The notes beneath the pieces were generated by a model. The model was not told the DNA's origin and did not search any database. It worked only from the letters and a program-made list of their open reading frames with translations. From BOG-933 sp037147415 (GTDB taxonomy: Bacteria; Pseudomonadota; Alphaproteobacteria; Azospirillales; Azospirillaceae), in the NCBI GenBank assembly GCA_037147415.1, contig JBAWVF010000001.1, forward strand, positions 1 through 64,000: 64,000 bases of DNA, written 5' to 3'. The translations under genes were made by a program, and so were the position numbers. This document shows positions 52,770 to 61,876 of the stretch, piece after piece (the stretch's first letter is position 1; each line of letters begins with the position of its first letter).

Positions 52770-52795
52770 AGCGCCCCCCGCTATAAAATACCCGA

Positions 52796-53929
52796 CTAAG
52801 ATATCAGCCCCTTAAAAAACTCGACGACCCGAAGGTGGACGAGATCGTTCCAAGTGGCAAACAGCATCATCGTTAATACCAGAGCCAGCCCGATGCGAAA
52901 ACCATATTCTTGCGCGCGCTCACCCAACGGCCGACCGGCCACCGCCTCGAACCCGTAAAATAACAGATGGCCACCGTCTAAAAGCGGTATCGGGAACAGG
53001 TTGATCATGCCAAGGTTGATCGAGAGCAGCGCAATAAACCAAATCAACGAGACTAAACCGGTCTGCGCGATTTCACCCGACATTTGCGCAATCCGCAACG
53101 GACCGCCCAAATCTTCGGTTCCGCGCACACCGGCAAGCATCTGGCCGACCCCGGTAAGAGTCGAGGCCGTCAAGTCATAAGTTTCGCGCAGAGCCTGCCA
53201 AACCGCCATTTCCGGCGAGTGTCGTTTATAATCCAAGCCGGAACGACTAATCCCGAGCAATCCTATAGTATAGGTGTTGCCGAAACGGTCGGTGACGACA
53301 GAGGATTTCGGCACGGCAACCAGTATCATCGGCACCGTATTGCGCTTGATCTCAATCGAGATCGAACGCCCGGCCGCCATACTGACGATAGACCTTACTT
53401 CCTCGAAGCGCTCGATTGTTCGACCGTCGATGACGGTAATCACGTCACCAACCTTCAGCCCCGCAGCCTCGGCGGCACTGCCCGATTGAACATGACCGAT
53501 GTCCGCCGGGGTGAAAGGCTGACCGTAAGTCGCAAACAACACGGAAAGCACAATCACGGCAAAAATATAGTTGGCGATCGGCCCGGCCGCGACAATAGCC
53601 GCTCGCTGACCGAGTCGCTTGTGATGAAACGACACGGCCTTTTCTTCCGGTGTCATTTCTTCGATATCATCGCGCGGCGTGCTGGCCGCGCCGGCATCAC
53701 CGAACATCTTGACGTAGCCGCCGAGCGGCAGCAGGCTAACCCGCCAGCGCGTGCCGTGGCGGTCATTTCGACCGAACAATTCCGGTCCCATCCCGAACGA
53801 AAAAACCTCGACCCGCACGCCACACATCCGGGCAACCAGATAATGGCCCAACTCGTGCACGAAGATCAGAATCGTCAGGACGACAAGAAAAGGAACCGCG
53901 TAATTCCAAAGGCCGTTCAGGATGTCCAT
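52796..53929 (-). CDS. rseP: site-2 intramembrane metalloprotease RseP
   Basis: A polytopic inner-membrane protease of 377 residues that cleaves anti-sigma factors and signal peptides. The zinc site is HELGH (25-29) in the first TM helix, with the third ligand in NLFPIPLLDGGHLLF. A PDZ domain lies between (GHVQSGSAAEAAGLKVGDVITVIDGRTI). The start MDILNGLW is used; the 17 codons upstream are open but not family-like. The 120-bp gap to dxr has no gene. Confidence 0.96.
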   Translation of the reverse strand: MDILNGLWNYAVPFLVVLTILIFVHELGHYLVARMCGVRVEVFSFGMGPELFGRNDRHGTRWRVSLLPLGGYVKMFGDAGAASTPRDDIEEMTPEEKAVSFHHKRLGQRAAIVAAGPIANYIFAVIVLSVLFATYGQPFTPADIGHVQSGSAAEAAGLKVGDVITVIDGRTIERFEEVRSIVSMAAGRSISIEIKRNTVPMILVAVPKSSVVTDRFGNTYTIGLLGISRSGLDYKRHSPEMAVWQALRETYDLTASTLTGVGQMLAGVRGTEDLGGPLRIAQMSGEIAQTGLVSLIWFIALLSINLGMINLFPIPLLDGGHLLFYGFEAVAGRPLGERAQEYGFRIGLALVLTMMLFATWNDLVHLRVVEFFKGLIS

Positions 53930-54049
53930 GGTTCCACCCGCATGACGTCGCCCCCCCCGTGAGCGGCGACCGATAGTCAAGGGTCTTTATGATGGTCGCT
54001 CGCTCCGGCCCCGTCAAGGACCACGACCGGATACAGCACGGGGTTTTCC

Positions 54050-55222
54050 TTATGCCGACAAAGCCCCGAGCGCATAGTGTCGTGCCGCCGCATCGATCGC
54101 GTAGACATCGGCGATCGCGTGCGGTCGATCATGCGGCAAAGCGGTTAGCGTCGCCTCGACCACGCGCTCGATATCCAAAAAGCCGATGCGCCGATTAAGA
54201 AAGGCATCAACGGCAATTTCATTGGCGGCATTCAGGATGGTCGGCGCCCCGCCGCCGCTGCGCAAGGCTTGACGGGCCAGGCGCAGAGCGGGGAAACGTT
54301 CGGGATCGGGCGCTTCGAAGCTGAGATCACCGCCGCGCAGCAAATCCAGCCGCGCGGTCGGGGTACGAATGCGGGCGGGCCAGCCCAGCGCATAAGCGAT
54401 CGGAGTCCGCATATCGGGTGTGCCGAGTTGCGCCAGCACCGAGCCGTCAACATATTCGACCATACTATGGATCACCGACTGCGGATGGACCACGACGTCG
54501 ATTTTGTCTTCCGGCATGGCGAACAGGAAGCTGGCCTCGATAATCTCCAGACCTTTATTCATCATGGTCGCGCTGTCGACCGAGATTTTGGCGCCCATAT
54601 CCCAGGTCGGGTGCGCCACCGCCTGCTCCGGCGTCATGACCGCCATTTCCTCGCGGCTGCGGGCGCGGAATGGCCCGCCCGAAGCGGTTAGAATCAGCCG
54701 CTCGATCCCCTCGCGCCGTTCAAAGTCAAAGACCTGAAAGATTGCGCTGTGCTCGCTATCGACCGGCAGCAACGTCGCGCCATGATCGCGCACCAGATCC
54801 ATCATCAACGGGCCGGCGCAGACCAGGCATTCCTTATTCGCAAAAGCCACCGTGGCGCCGCGCCGAGCCGCCGCCAGGGTCGGCTCCAATCCGGCGGCAC
54901 CGACAATCGCGGCCATGACCCAATCGGCCGGTAATTCCGCCGCTTCAACCACCGCCTTCGGTCCGGCAGCCGCCTCGGTTCCGGTCCCGGCCAGCGCCGT
55001 CTTCAAATCCTGATAAAGCTCGGGCTCGGCAATCACCGCAACGCGCGCATGAAGCTGGCGTGCCTGCTCGGCCAGAAGCTTCACATTACGCCGTGCCGTC
55101 AGGGCCTCGACCGCGTACTTTTCCGGTTCAAGCGCAATCAGACTGACGGTATTGCCGCCGACAGACCCGGTCGAGCCCAGAATCGTCACGCGCCGCTGCG
55201 CAGTTCCCTGTCCGTGATTCAC
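54050..55222 (-). CDS. dxr: 1-deoxy-D-xylulose 5-phosphate reductoisomerase
   Basis: The second enzyme of the MEP isoprenoid pathway, 390 residues. The NADPH site is VTILGSTGSVGGNTVSLI. Other motifs are FANKECLVCAG, VDSEHSAIFQ, LTASGGPF and the metal/substrate loop SVDSATMMNKGLEIIEA. The start is a GTG at 55222 with GGGAG about 7 bases upstream; a TTG at 55240 is an alternative. It lies 48 bp after cdsA. Confidence 0.96.
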   Translation of the reverse strand: MNHGQGTAQRRVTILGSTGSVGGNTVSLIALEPEKYAVEALTARRNVKLLAEQARQLHARVAVIAEPELYQDLKTALAGTGTEAAAGPKAVVEAAELPADWVMAAIVGAAGLEPTLAAARRGATVAFANKECLVCAGPLMMDLVRDHGATLLPVDSEHSAIFQVFDFERREGIERLILTASGGPFRARSREEMAVMTPEQAVAHPTWDMGAKISVDSATMMNKGLEIIEASFLFAMPEDKIDVVVHPQSVIHSMVEYVDGSVLAQLGTPDMRTPIAYALGWPARIRTPTARLDLLRGGDLSFEAPDPERFPALRLARQALRSGGGAPTILNAANEIAVDAFLNRRIGFLDIERVVEATLTALPHDRPHAIADVYAIDAAARHYALGALSA

Positions 55223-55270
55223 CCCGGTGCTCCCGCCCAAGTCTGAAAATATCGCCTACCGCCACGCCGC

Positions 55271-56098
55271 CTACCACCACGCCATCGTTGAACCGGCCGC
55301 AGCGTGAAACAGCGCCAAGGCCGGAGCCGCAGCCAGCAGTCCGTCGATGCGATCGAGTAAGCCGCCATGTCCCGGGATCAAGCCGCCGCTGTCCTTCACA
55401 CCATAGCGCCGCTTAACCGCCGACTCCAACAGATCGCCGCCCTGCCCGACCACGGCCAGCACGATGCCCAAAGCAACCGCGACCAAGGGGTGATGCGCGC
55501 CCGTCGCCACAGCCAAGCCGCCGCCGACCATGGCGGACGCGATGACGCCACCGATAAAGCCCGACCACGTCTTGGCCGGGCTGATGCTCGGGGCCAGCTT
55601 CGGCCCGCCGACGCTCCGCCCCACCACATAGCCGCCGATATCGTTGGCCCACACGGACAGCAGCAGGAAGCAGATCATGATCGTGCCGCCCGACCCGTCG
55701 CGCAGCCACATCAACGCAATGGAACTTGTTCCGATATAAGGAATTGCGAAGGCCCCGACCCGCCGATCAACCCCGCTGAGCCCGGCGCGGCAAAACCCTG
55801 CTATGAGCCCGAGCGCCGGCGCCAAAGCAAAAGCCAGCGCCAATGCGGGAATCGGCCCGACAAAAAGGTAGGTGGCAACAATCAGCCCGATCGCCACACA
55901 GGAGGAAATAAGGAAAGAGCGCCCGGCCGGCAAAGGCGCGACCATGCGCACCCACTCACGGACCGCCAGCACGGCGCCCGCCCCGATCAAGGCCTGAAAC
56001 AGCCAGCCGCCAGCATAAACGGCCCCCAATACCAGCGGGCCCAGTACCGCAGCGGATAGTGCACGTGCGCGCAGATTGCCCAATTTATCGTGTTCCAA
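55271..56098 (-). CDS. cdsA: phosphatidate cytidylyltransferase (CDP-diglyceride synthase)
   Basis: A multi-pass inner-membrane enzyme that makes CDP-diacylglycerol. The family signature is complete near the C-terminus: SAVKRRYGVKDSGGLIPGHGG, then LLDRID. At least six hydrophobic helices are visible. The start is uncertain. The frame is open back to 56152, which would overlap uppS by 68 bp. A TTG at 56098 (14-bp overlap) is given here as the more likely start, and another TTG lies at 56083. It sits between uppS and dxr in the usual order. Confidence 0.93.
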   Translation of the reverse strand: MEHDKLGNLRARALSAAVLGPLVLGAVYAGGWLFQALIGAGAVLAVREWVRMVAPLPAGRSFLISSCVAIGLIVATYLFVGPIPALALAFALAPALGLIAGFCRAGLSGVDRRVGAFAIPYIGTSSIALMWLRDGSGGTIMICFLLLSVWANDIGGYVVGRSVGGPKLAPSISPAKTWSGFIGGVIASAMVGGGLAVATGAHHPLVAVALGIVLAVVGQGGDLLESAVKRRYGVKDSGGLIPGHGGLLDRIDGLLAAAPALALFHAAAGSTMAWW

Positions 56099-56822
56099 CC
56101 GTTGTACCGTACCGGCGCTCGCGCCGATGAAACTCTTTAATGGCATCTTCAAGATCGCGCCGCGTAAAGTCGGGCCACAAGGTGTCGAGGAAAACCAGTT
56201 CGGCGTAAGCCGACTGCCACAACAGGAAATTGCTCAACCGCTTTTCGCCGCTGGTCCGAATCACCAGATCGGGATCAGGTATTCCCGCAGTCAACAGGGA
56301 TGCCGAAAACAGAGTCTCGTCGATATCCTCGACCTTGAGTTCGCCCGCCGCGACCCGCTCGGCCAACCGCCTTACGGTCTGCACCACTTCCTGCCGGGAA
56401 CCGTAACTGAGGGCAAGGATCAAGGTCAACGCCGAGTTGGCGGCCGTGACGGTTTCTCCGCTTTCGATCAGCGAAATAATGTCGGCAGACAGCCGGGAAC
56501 GATCACCGATCACCCGCAGGCGGACCCCGTGCTTATTCAGCTCCGCAATCTCGCTGCCCAGGTAATAGCGCAGCAACGCCATCAATTCGCCGACTTCGCC
56601 GGGTGGTCGAGACCAGTTTTCGGAAGAAAAGCTGTAAAGCGTGATGTAACGGAGACCAAGCTCGCGACCGGCTTCTATGGTCCGCCGCACCGCCTCTGCG
56701 CCCTTGCGATGTCCGGCAACTCTCGGCAGGCCTCGAGACTTCGCCCACCGTCCATTACCGTCCATAATAATGGCGACATGGGCCGGAGGGGTCTCTTTGG
56801 GGCTGTCACTCGGAATTTGCAT
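56085..56822 (-). CDS. uppS: undecaprenyl diphosphate synthase
   Basis: A cis-prenyltransferase of 245 residues that makes the C55 carrier for cell-wall synthesis. The signature is HVAIIMDGNGRWAKSRGLPR with catalytic D21. Further motifs are YITLYSFSSENWSRPPGEV and the C-terminal PDPDLVIRTSGEKRLSNFLLWQSAYAELVF. The start MQIPSDS is 5 bp after frr. The open frame upstream belongs to frr on another frame. Confidence 0.97.
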   Translation of the reverse strand: MQIPSDSPKETPPAHVAIIMDGNGRWAKSRGLPRVAGHRKGAEAVRRTIEAGRELGLRYITLYSFSSENWSRPPGEVGELMALLRYYLGSEIAELNKHGVRLRVIGDRSRLSADIISLIESGETVTAANSALTLILALSYGSRQEVVQTVRRLAERVAAGELKVEDIDETLFSASLLTAGIPDPDLVIRTSGEKRLSNFLLWQSAYAELVFLDTLWPDFTRRDLEDAIKEFHRRERRYGTTVGTR

Positions 56823-56827
56823 CCGGT

Positions 56828-57385
56828 TCAGACCTGCATGATCTCTTTTTCCTTCGCCGCCAGCGTCTCGTCGATCTTTCTGATATGAGTGTCGGTAATG
56901 TGCTGAATCTTTTCCGCCAGAGTCTTGTGCTCGTCTTCGCTGACTTCCTTGGCTTTTTCCTGCTTCTTCAGATGGTCCAGACAATCCCGACGAACGTTGC
57001 GCACGGCAACCTTGGCATGTTCGGCGTATTTATGAGCGACCTTGGTCAGCTCCTGGCGCCGTTCCTGGCTAAGATCGGGAATCGGCACCCGGATGCTCTG
57101 CCCCTCGGCCTGCGGATTAAGCCCGAGTCCCGACTCGCGGATAGCCTTTTCGGTTGCCTTGGCCAAGCCGCGATCCCAGACCTGAACCGTGATCATGCGC
57201 GGCTCGGGCACGCCGATGGTGGCGACCTGATTCAGCGGCATGTGGCTGCCATAGGCATCGACGGTGATGGGCTCCAGCAAACTGGCCGAGGCCCGGCCGG
57301 TGCGCAGCCCGGCCAGTTCCTTGCGTAGCGATTCCAGCGCACCGTCCATCCGGCGGCTGACGTCTGAGAGGTCGGTCGAAGCCAT
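56828..57385 (-). CDS. frr: ribosome recycling factor
   Basis: A 185-residue factor that splits post-termination ribosomes together with EF-G. Family segments are RMDGALESLRKELAGLRTGRASASLLEPI, the YGSHMPLNQVATIGVPEPRMITVQVWD strand set, and GLNPQAEGQSIRVPIPDLSQERRQELTK. Length is normal. It starts 1 bp after pyrH, so the two are surely cotranscribed. Confidence 0.97.
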   Translation of the reverse strand: MASTDLSDVSRRMDGALESLRKELAGLRTGRASASLLEPITVDAYGSHMPLNQVATIGVPEPRMITVQVWDRGLAKATEKAIRESGLGLNPQAEGQSIRVPIPDLSQERRQELTKVAHKYAEHAKVAVRNVRRDCLDHLKKQEKAKEVSEDEHKTLAEKIQHITDTHIRKIDETLAAKEKEIMQV

Positions 57386-57386
57386 G

Positions 57387-58139
57387 CTAACCCTCTTCGG
57401 TAATCACGGTAAACCGGCCACGCCCCGCCACCACCTCGGCCAGCGCCCCGGCTGTATGAATAGAAAACACCAGAATGGGAATGCGGTTGTCGCGCGCCAA
57501 TGAAATCGCCGACGCGTCCATCACACGTAAATCCTTGGCAAGCACTTCCTGAAAGCTCAGACGCTCGTAGCGTTCGGCGGTCGGAACCCGTTTAGGATCG
57601 GCGGTATAGACCCCGTCGACCTGCGTTCCCTTCAGCAAGGCGTCACAGCCCATTTCGGAAGCGCGCAAAGCCGCCGCGGTATCGGTGGTGAAGAACGGGT
57701 TGCCGGTCCCGGCCCCGAAAATCACCACCCGTCCCTTTTCCATATGGCGGACGGCGCGACGCCGAATATAGGGCTCGCACACGGTGGCCATCGGAATCGC
57801 CGATTGAACCCGGGTCTGAACCCCGATTCGTTCCAACGCGCTTTGCATGGCCAGCGCGTTGATCACGGTGGCCAGCATGCCCATATAGTCGGCGGACGCC
57901 CGTTCCATCCCAGAGGCGGCCCCCGAGACGCCCCTGAAGATGTTGCCGCCCCCGATCACGAGACAAACTTCAACGCCCATCTCGCGAACGGCTTTGACTT
58001 CGGCGGCAACCCGGGTGACGGTCTCGGGCTCCAGGCCATACTCGCCCTTGCCCATCAGCGCTTCGCCCGAAATCTTGAGCAGAATGCGCCGATAGCGCAG
58101 GTTCGTCGTCTCGTCGCTCCGGGTAATCCGGATCGCCAT
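57387..58139 (-). CDS. pyrH: uridylate kinase (UMP kinase)
   Basis: An amino-acid-kinase-fold enzyme of 250 residues that phosphorylates UMP to UDP. It shows RILLKISGEALMG, VCLVIGGGNIFRGVSG, the regulatory region ADYMGMLATVINALAMQSALE, FGAGTGNPFFTTDTAAALRA and KGTQVDGVYTADP. It lies between tsf (15-bp gap) and frr. Confidence 0.97.
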   Translation of the reverse strand: MAIRITRSDETTNLRYRRILLKISGEALMGKGEYGLEPETVTRVAAEVKAVREMGVEVCLVIGGGNIFRGVSGAASGMERASADYMGMLATVINALAMQSALERIGVQTRVQSAIPMATVCEPYIRRRAVRHMEKGRVVIFGAGTGNPFFTTDTAAALRASEMGCDALLKGTQVDGVYTADPKRVPTAERYERLSFQEVLAKDLRVMDASAISLARDNRIPILVFSIHTAGALAEVVAGRGRFTVITEEG

Positions 58140-58154
58140 GGTTCAAGCCCTCCG

Positions 58155-59099
58155 TCAGCCGGCCGAAACCGGCTTGACACCCGATACCGCCGCCACTTCC
58201 GCGGCAAAATCGCCCTGTTCCTTCTCGATGCCCTCACCGAGAGCAAAGCGGACGAACGCAGCGATCTTGATCGGTGCACCGAGGGTCTTGGCGGCCGCTT
58301 CGATCACCTTACCGACCTTCGACTCGCCGTCGATGACGTAAGTCTGCTCAAGCAGCACGACTTCTTCGTAGAATTTGCGCAGATTGCCCTCGACGATCTT
58401 GGTGATGATCGCTTCCGGCTTACCGCTGTCCCGGGCCTTATCGACATAAATCGCGCGTTCACGCTCGACTCTGGCGGAATCAAGATCGGCCACCGCCACC
58501 GACTCGGGACGAGCCGCGGCGATATGCATCGCGATCTGCCGACCGAGCTTGGTCAACTCGGCAACATCGCCGGTCGACTCGAGCGCGACCAGCACGCCGA
58601 TCTTGCCCAAGCTCGGGGTGAGGGCGGTATGAAGATAAGACGCCACCACGCCTTGCTCGACCGACAGCTTGGCCGAACGCCGCAGATTCATGTTTTCACC
58701 GATCGTGGCGATCAGGCCGGTGATTTCTGCGGCGACATCATGCCCCTTGCCGGGATAAGCCGCTTTCTTCAGGTCTTCGACATCGCCGCTGCCGGCCAGC
58801 GCCAGTTCGGCCAGCGCATTGGCCGCCGCCTGGAACAGATCGTTGCGCGCGACGAAGTCGGTCTCGGCATTCAGCTCAACCACCGCGCCGGCCTTGCCGC
58901 CGGTCGTGATCGACACCAAGCCCTCGGCGGCAACCCGTCCCGATTTGCGCGCCGCCGCGGCCAGACCCTTTTTACGCAGCCAGTCAACCGCGACTTCCAT
59001 GTCGCCGCCGTTTTCCATCAGCGCTTTTTTGCAATCCATCATGCCTGCGCCGGTCTTCTCGCGCAGTTCCTTGACAAGAGCAGCAGTAATCTCAGCCAT
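58155..59099 (-). CDS. tsf: translation elongation factor Ts
   Basis: The nucleotide-exchange factor for EF-Tu, 314 residues. The N-terminal UBA-like domain is VKELREKTGAGMMDCKKALMENGGDMEVAVDWLRKKG. The core motif ETDFVARNDLFQ contacts EF-Tu, and two pseudo-symmetric core subdomains and a coiled-coil hairpin follow. It lies 52 bp after rpsB, the universal pairing. Confidence 0.97.
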   Translation of the reverse strand: MAEITAALVKELREKTGAGMMDCKKALMENGGDMEVAVDWLRKKGLAAAARKSGRVAAEGLVSITTGGKAGAVVELNAETDFVARNDLFQAAANALAELALAGSGDVEDLKKAAYPGKGHDVAAEITGLIATIGENMNLRRSAKLSVEQGVVASYLHTALTPSLGKIGVLVALESTGDVAELTKLGRQIAMHIAAARPESVAVADLDSARVERERAIYVDKARDSGKPEAIITKIVEGNLRKFYEEVVLLEQTYVIDGESKVGKVIEAAAKTLGAPIKIAAFVRFALGEGIEKEQGDFAAEVAAVSGVKPVSAG

Positions 59100-59151
59100 G
59101 GCTTCAGGTCTCTTCCGTTCTCAATAGCGATCGTTCGAAGCGCCGCCGGCT

Positions 59152-59931
59152 TTAAGCCGCGGCTCCTTCGGCGGCGCCGGCTTCAACCGCGGGCTCGACC
59201 GGCGCTTCTTCGCGTGCGCCGACATCGATCCCCGAGGCCACCATCTCGGCCTGCAAGCCGTCGAGTACCGCGCCGGAGATCATCTCGCAATAAAGCTCGA
59301 TCGCGCGCAGGGCATCGTCGTTGCCGGGAATCGGGAAGGCGATGCCGTCCGGATCGGAGTTGCTGTCGATCACCGCGACCACCGGAATGCCAAGCTTGTT
59401 GGCTTCCTTGACCGCAATCGCTTCCTTGTTGGTGTCGATGATGAACAGAATATCGGGCAGGCCGCCCATTTCCTTAATACCGCCCAATGCCCGCTCCAGC
59501 TTATCGCGCTCGCGCGTCAACTGAAGGTTTTCCTTTTTGGTCAGACCGGTGGCGCCTTCGACCAGCCGTTCTTCCATTTCACGCAGGCGCTTGATCGACT
59601 GGGAAATCGTCTTCCAGTTGGTCAGCATGCCGCCAAGCCAGCGATGGTTGACATAGTACTGGCCACAACGCTTGGCCGAATCAGCAACCCGTTCCTGAGC
59701 CTGGCGCTTGGTGCCGACAAACAGAACCCGACCGCCGCCGGCGACAACGTCGCGCACGGCGAGCATGGCGCGATGCAACAACGGCACCGACTGCTCAAGA
59801 TCGATGATGTGCACGCCGTTCCGCACACCGAAAAGATACGGCTGCATCTTCGGATTGCGGCGACGGGTGTGATGGCCGAAATGGACGCCGGCTTCAAGCA
59901 GGCGGCGCATCGTGAACATTGGCATAACCAT
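59152..59931 (-). CDS. rpsB: 30S ribosomal protein S2
   Basis: A 259-residue protein. It has the S2 signatures FTMRRLLEAGVHFGHHTRRRNPKMQPYLFG and PDILFIIDTNKEAIAVKEANKLGIPVVAVIDSNSDPDGIAFPIPGNDDALRAI. An Ala/Glu-rich C-terminal tail (EEAPVEPAVEAGAAEG) is common in alphaproteobacteria. The start at 59931 has GGAAAG upstream. It heads the long operon running down to lpxB. Confidence 0.97.
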   Translation of the reverse strand: MVMPMFTMRRLLEAGVHFGHHTRRRNPKMQPYLFGVRNGVHIIDLEQSVPLLHRAMLAVRDVVAGGGRVLFVGTKRQAQERVADSAKRCGQYYVNHRWLGGMLTNWKTISQSIKRLREMEERLVEGATGLTKKENLQLTRERDKLERALGGIKEMGGLPDILFIIDTNKEAIAVKEANKLGIPVVAVIDSNSDPDGIAFPIPGNDDALRAIELYCEMISGAVLDGLQAEMVASGIDVGAREEAPVEPAVEAGAAEGAAA

Positions 59932-60058
59932 GTGATTTTCTTTCCGGTTGTTCCGCCGCAGGCCTGTCGCATTCACAGAGAACGAGACACCGGAGCGGTC
60001 CGTCGCCATGCCGTGGCGAAAGTCCGCAAGCCCGCGTGAGGGGTTGACGACAAGGACT

Positions 60059-60087
60059 TACATAACGGCTCTCCCCGGCTTTGGCAA
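60059..60087 (-). promoter_or_regulatory. possible rpsB operon promoter
   Basis: Minus-strand TTGCCA (60082-60087) and TATGTA (60059-60064) are spaced 17 bp apart, about 130 bp upstream of rpsB. That would leave a long leader, which could carry S2 autoregulation. The match is weak (-10 only 3 of 6). Confidence 0.3.
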
Positions 60088-60255
60088 CCACTCATGCCGC
60101 GCTTAAACGCCGCGGCCTGCGGCAACACGGTCACAGTCACGACAGGCTTCACCCGGGGAATCTTGACATGATCCCGAGTCGCACCCATCATGCGCCGGCC
60201 CGGTGCCTCAACCGGACAGAGTCGTTGTAATATTTCCGAGCAAAGGGTGCAGCAA

Positions 60256-61857
60256 ATGGTTGAGCCGAAGCTTCATACGGTTCAGGCGGAGGTTTTTGTC
60301 GCACCGCTGTCGACGTCGCGACTGCTGCTTCCAATTTTCATCGCCCTACTTACCGGCGCGGCGATCCCTGTCTTCTGGGTACAAGTCCCGCCTTTGGCCG
60401 ACTACATTAATCACTTGGCACGCATGTTCGTGCTGAGCAACCTTGATCACGACCCTTTGCTGGCGAAATTCTACGGAGTCGACTGGCAGGTAATTCCTAA
60501 CCTGATCATGGATTTGCTGGTTCCGGTCTTAAGCCGGTACATTAATATTTATCTGGCCGGACAGACCTTCGTGTTTCTGATTCTCGCGCTGTTGGTCACC
60601 GGCAGCTTTGCGGTTCATTATGCCGTGTTTCGGCGTTGGTCGGCTTGGCCGCTGGTATCCTTTCTCTTTCTCTACAACAACATCATGCTGTTCGGGTTCA
60701 TGAACTATTTGTTCGGCCTGGGAGTGGCGTTGTGGGGATTGGCGGCGTGGATTTTGTTGCGTCCGCGTTCGGCGCTGCTCCGGGCCGCGGTATCGACCGC
60801 GTTTGTCCTGGTGCTGTTCACCTGCCATCTGTTTGCGGTCGGGCTCTATGGCATGGGTTTACTCTGCTATGAAGGCTGGATGCTGCGCGACGAGTTCGAG
60901 CGCACCGGGCTTTTGCGGCCAACACGGGCGCTGATTCGCGACGGACTAGCCTTTATCCTGTCCTTCGTGCCGGTTCTGCCCCTGATGTGGGTCAGCCCCA
61001 CCATCGGCCTTGCAACGGAAAATTACTGGGATTCGACCGGTAAGCTCGATGGCATCTATTACATTTTCCAGAATTATTCCGACTTGTTCGACCTGACGCT
61101 GGCCTCTCTGGTCATCGGCGGTACGGTTTGGGCGGCGCGCGCGCGCATGGTCGGGCTTCATCCGGTCGGCCGGTACTTGGCAATTCTGGGTCTGGTTGTC
61201 TACATGCTGATGCCACGCATGTTTTTCAGCTCATGGGTGGCCGACCAAAGGCTGCCGATCGCACTGGTTTTCCTGCTGATCGGCTTTGTCAGCTTCAAAG
61301 ACGACCACCGCTGGGCCCGCTATTTTCTTTATGTCTTCGTGCTGGGGATTGCCTGCGCCCGCTTTGCCGCGGTGTTTCTGGTGTGGCACCAGATTGACGG
61401 CGCTTATGCCGATTTCCGCCATTCGGTCGGTGCGATCGAGCCGGGCAGCACCATTCTGGTCGCCAATACCGACGAGCCGAACGGCAGCGATGCCTTCAAT
61501 ACACCGCTGTCTCACGCCGCTTGTATCGCTATGATTGAGCGCTCCAGCCTAGTGTCTACCGCCTTTACCGTTCCGGGCAAGCAAATCCTGTCGGTTAAAC
61601 CCAAATATAGCAGCCGCACCGATACCCGGGACGGCGATCCGCCGACCATCAGCCAGTTGATCGCCGCCGCCAACCGCGACCGCAGCACCGTACCGGATAC
61701 CGAGCATTACTGGGACCATTGGACCGAGCAATTCGACTATGTTTATGTGCTCTATACCGATGGCGGCGCCAATCCCGCCCCGGACTTGCTGAAACTGATT
61801 TATAGCGGGCGCCAGTTCCAGCTTTACCGGGTTATCGCCTCGTCGGAAGAGGAGTAG
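60256..61857 (+). CDS. polytopic membrane protein of unknown function
   Basis: A 533-residue product. About ten hydrophobic helices occupy residues 20-400 (for example LLLPIFIALLTGAAIPVFW and LYNNIMLFGFMNYLFGLGVALWGLAAWILL), and a soluble C-terminal part of about 130 residues follows. The early motif PPLADYINHLARMFVLSN resembles the first extracytoplasmic loop of GT-C-type glycosyltransferases, where Asp is catalytic. A lipid-linked sugar transferase is therefore possible but unproven. The ATG at 60256 has AAAGGG 8 bases before it. It stands alone, divergent from rpsB. Confidence 0.82.
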   Translation: MVEPKLHTVQAEVFVAPLSTSRLLLPIFIALLTGAAIPVFWVQVPPLADYINHLARMFVLSNLDHDPLLAKFYGVDWQVIPNLIMDLLVPVLSRYINIYLAGQTFVFLILALLVTGSFAVHYAVFRRWSAWPLVSFLFLYNNIMLFGFMNYLFGLGVALWGLAAWILLRPRSALLRAAVSTAFVLVLFTCHLFAVGLYGMGLLCYEGWMLRDEFERTGLLRPTRALIRDGLAFILSFVPVLPLMWVSPTIGLATENYWDSTGKLDGIYYIFQNYSDLFDLTLASLVIGGTVWAARARMVGLHPVGRYLAILGLVVYMLMPRMFFSSWVADQRLPIALVFLLIGFVSFKDDHRWARYFLYVFVLGIACARFAAVFLVWHQIDGAYADFRHSVGAIEPGSTILVANTDEPNGSDAFNTPLSHAACIAMIERSSLVSTAFTVPGKQILSVKPKYSSRTDTRDGDPPTISQLIAAANRDRSTVPDTEHYWDHWTEQFDYVYVLYTDGGANPAPDLLKLIYSGRQFQLYRVIASSEEE

Positions 61858-61876
61858 GCGCCTCCCCGGCATCGGC

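Noticed and set aside
57744..59411. 555-codon plus-strand open frame opposite pyrH, tsf and rpsB
   Set aside because: It spans three highly conserved minus-strand genes and their gaps; it is composition-driven.
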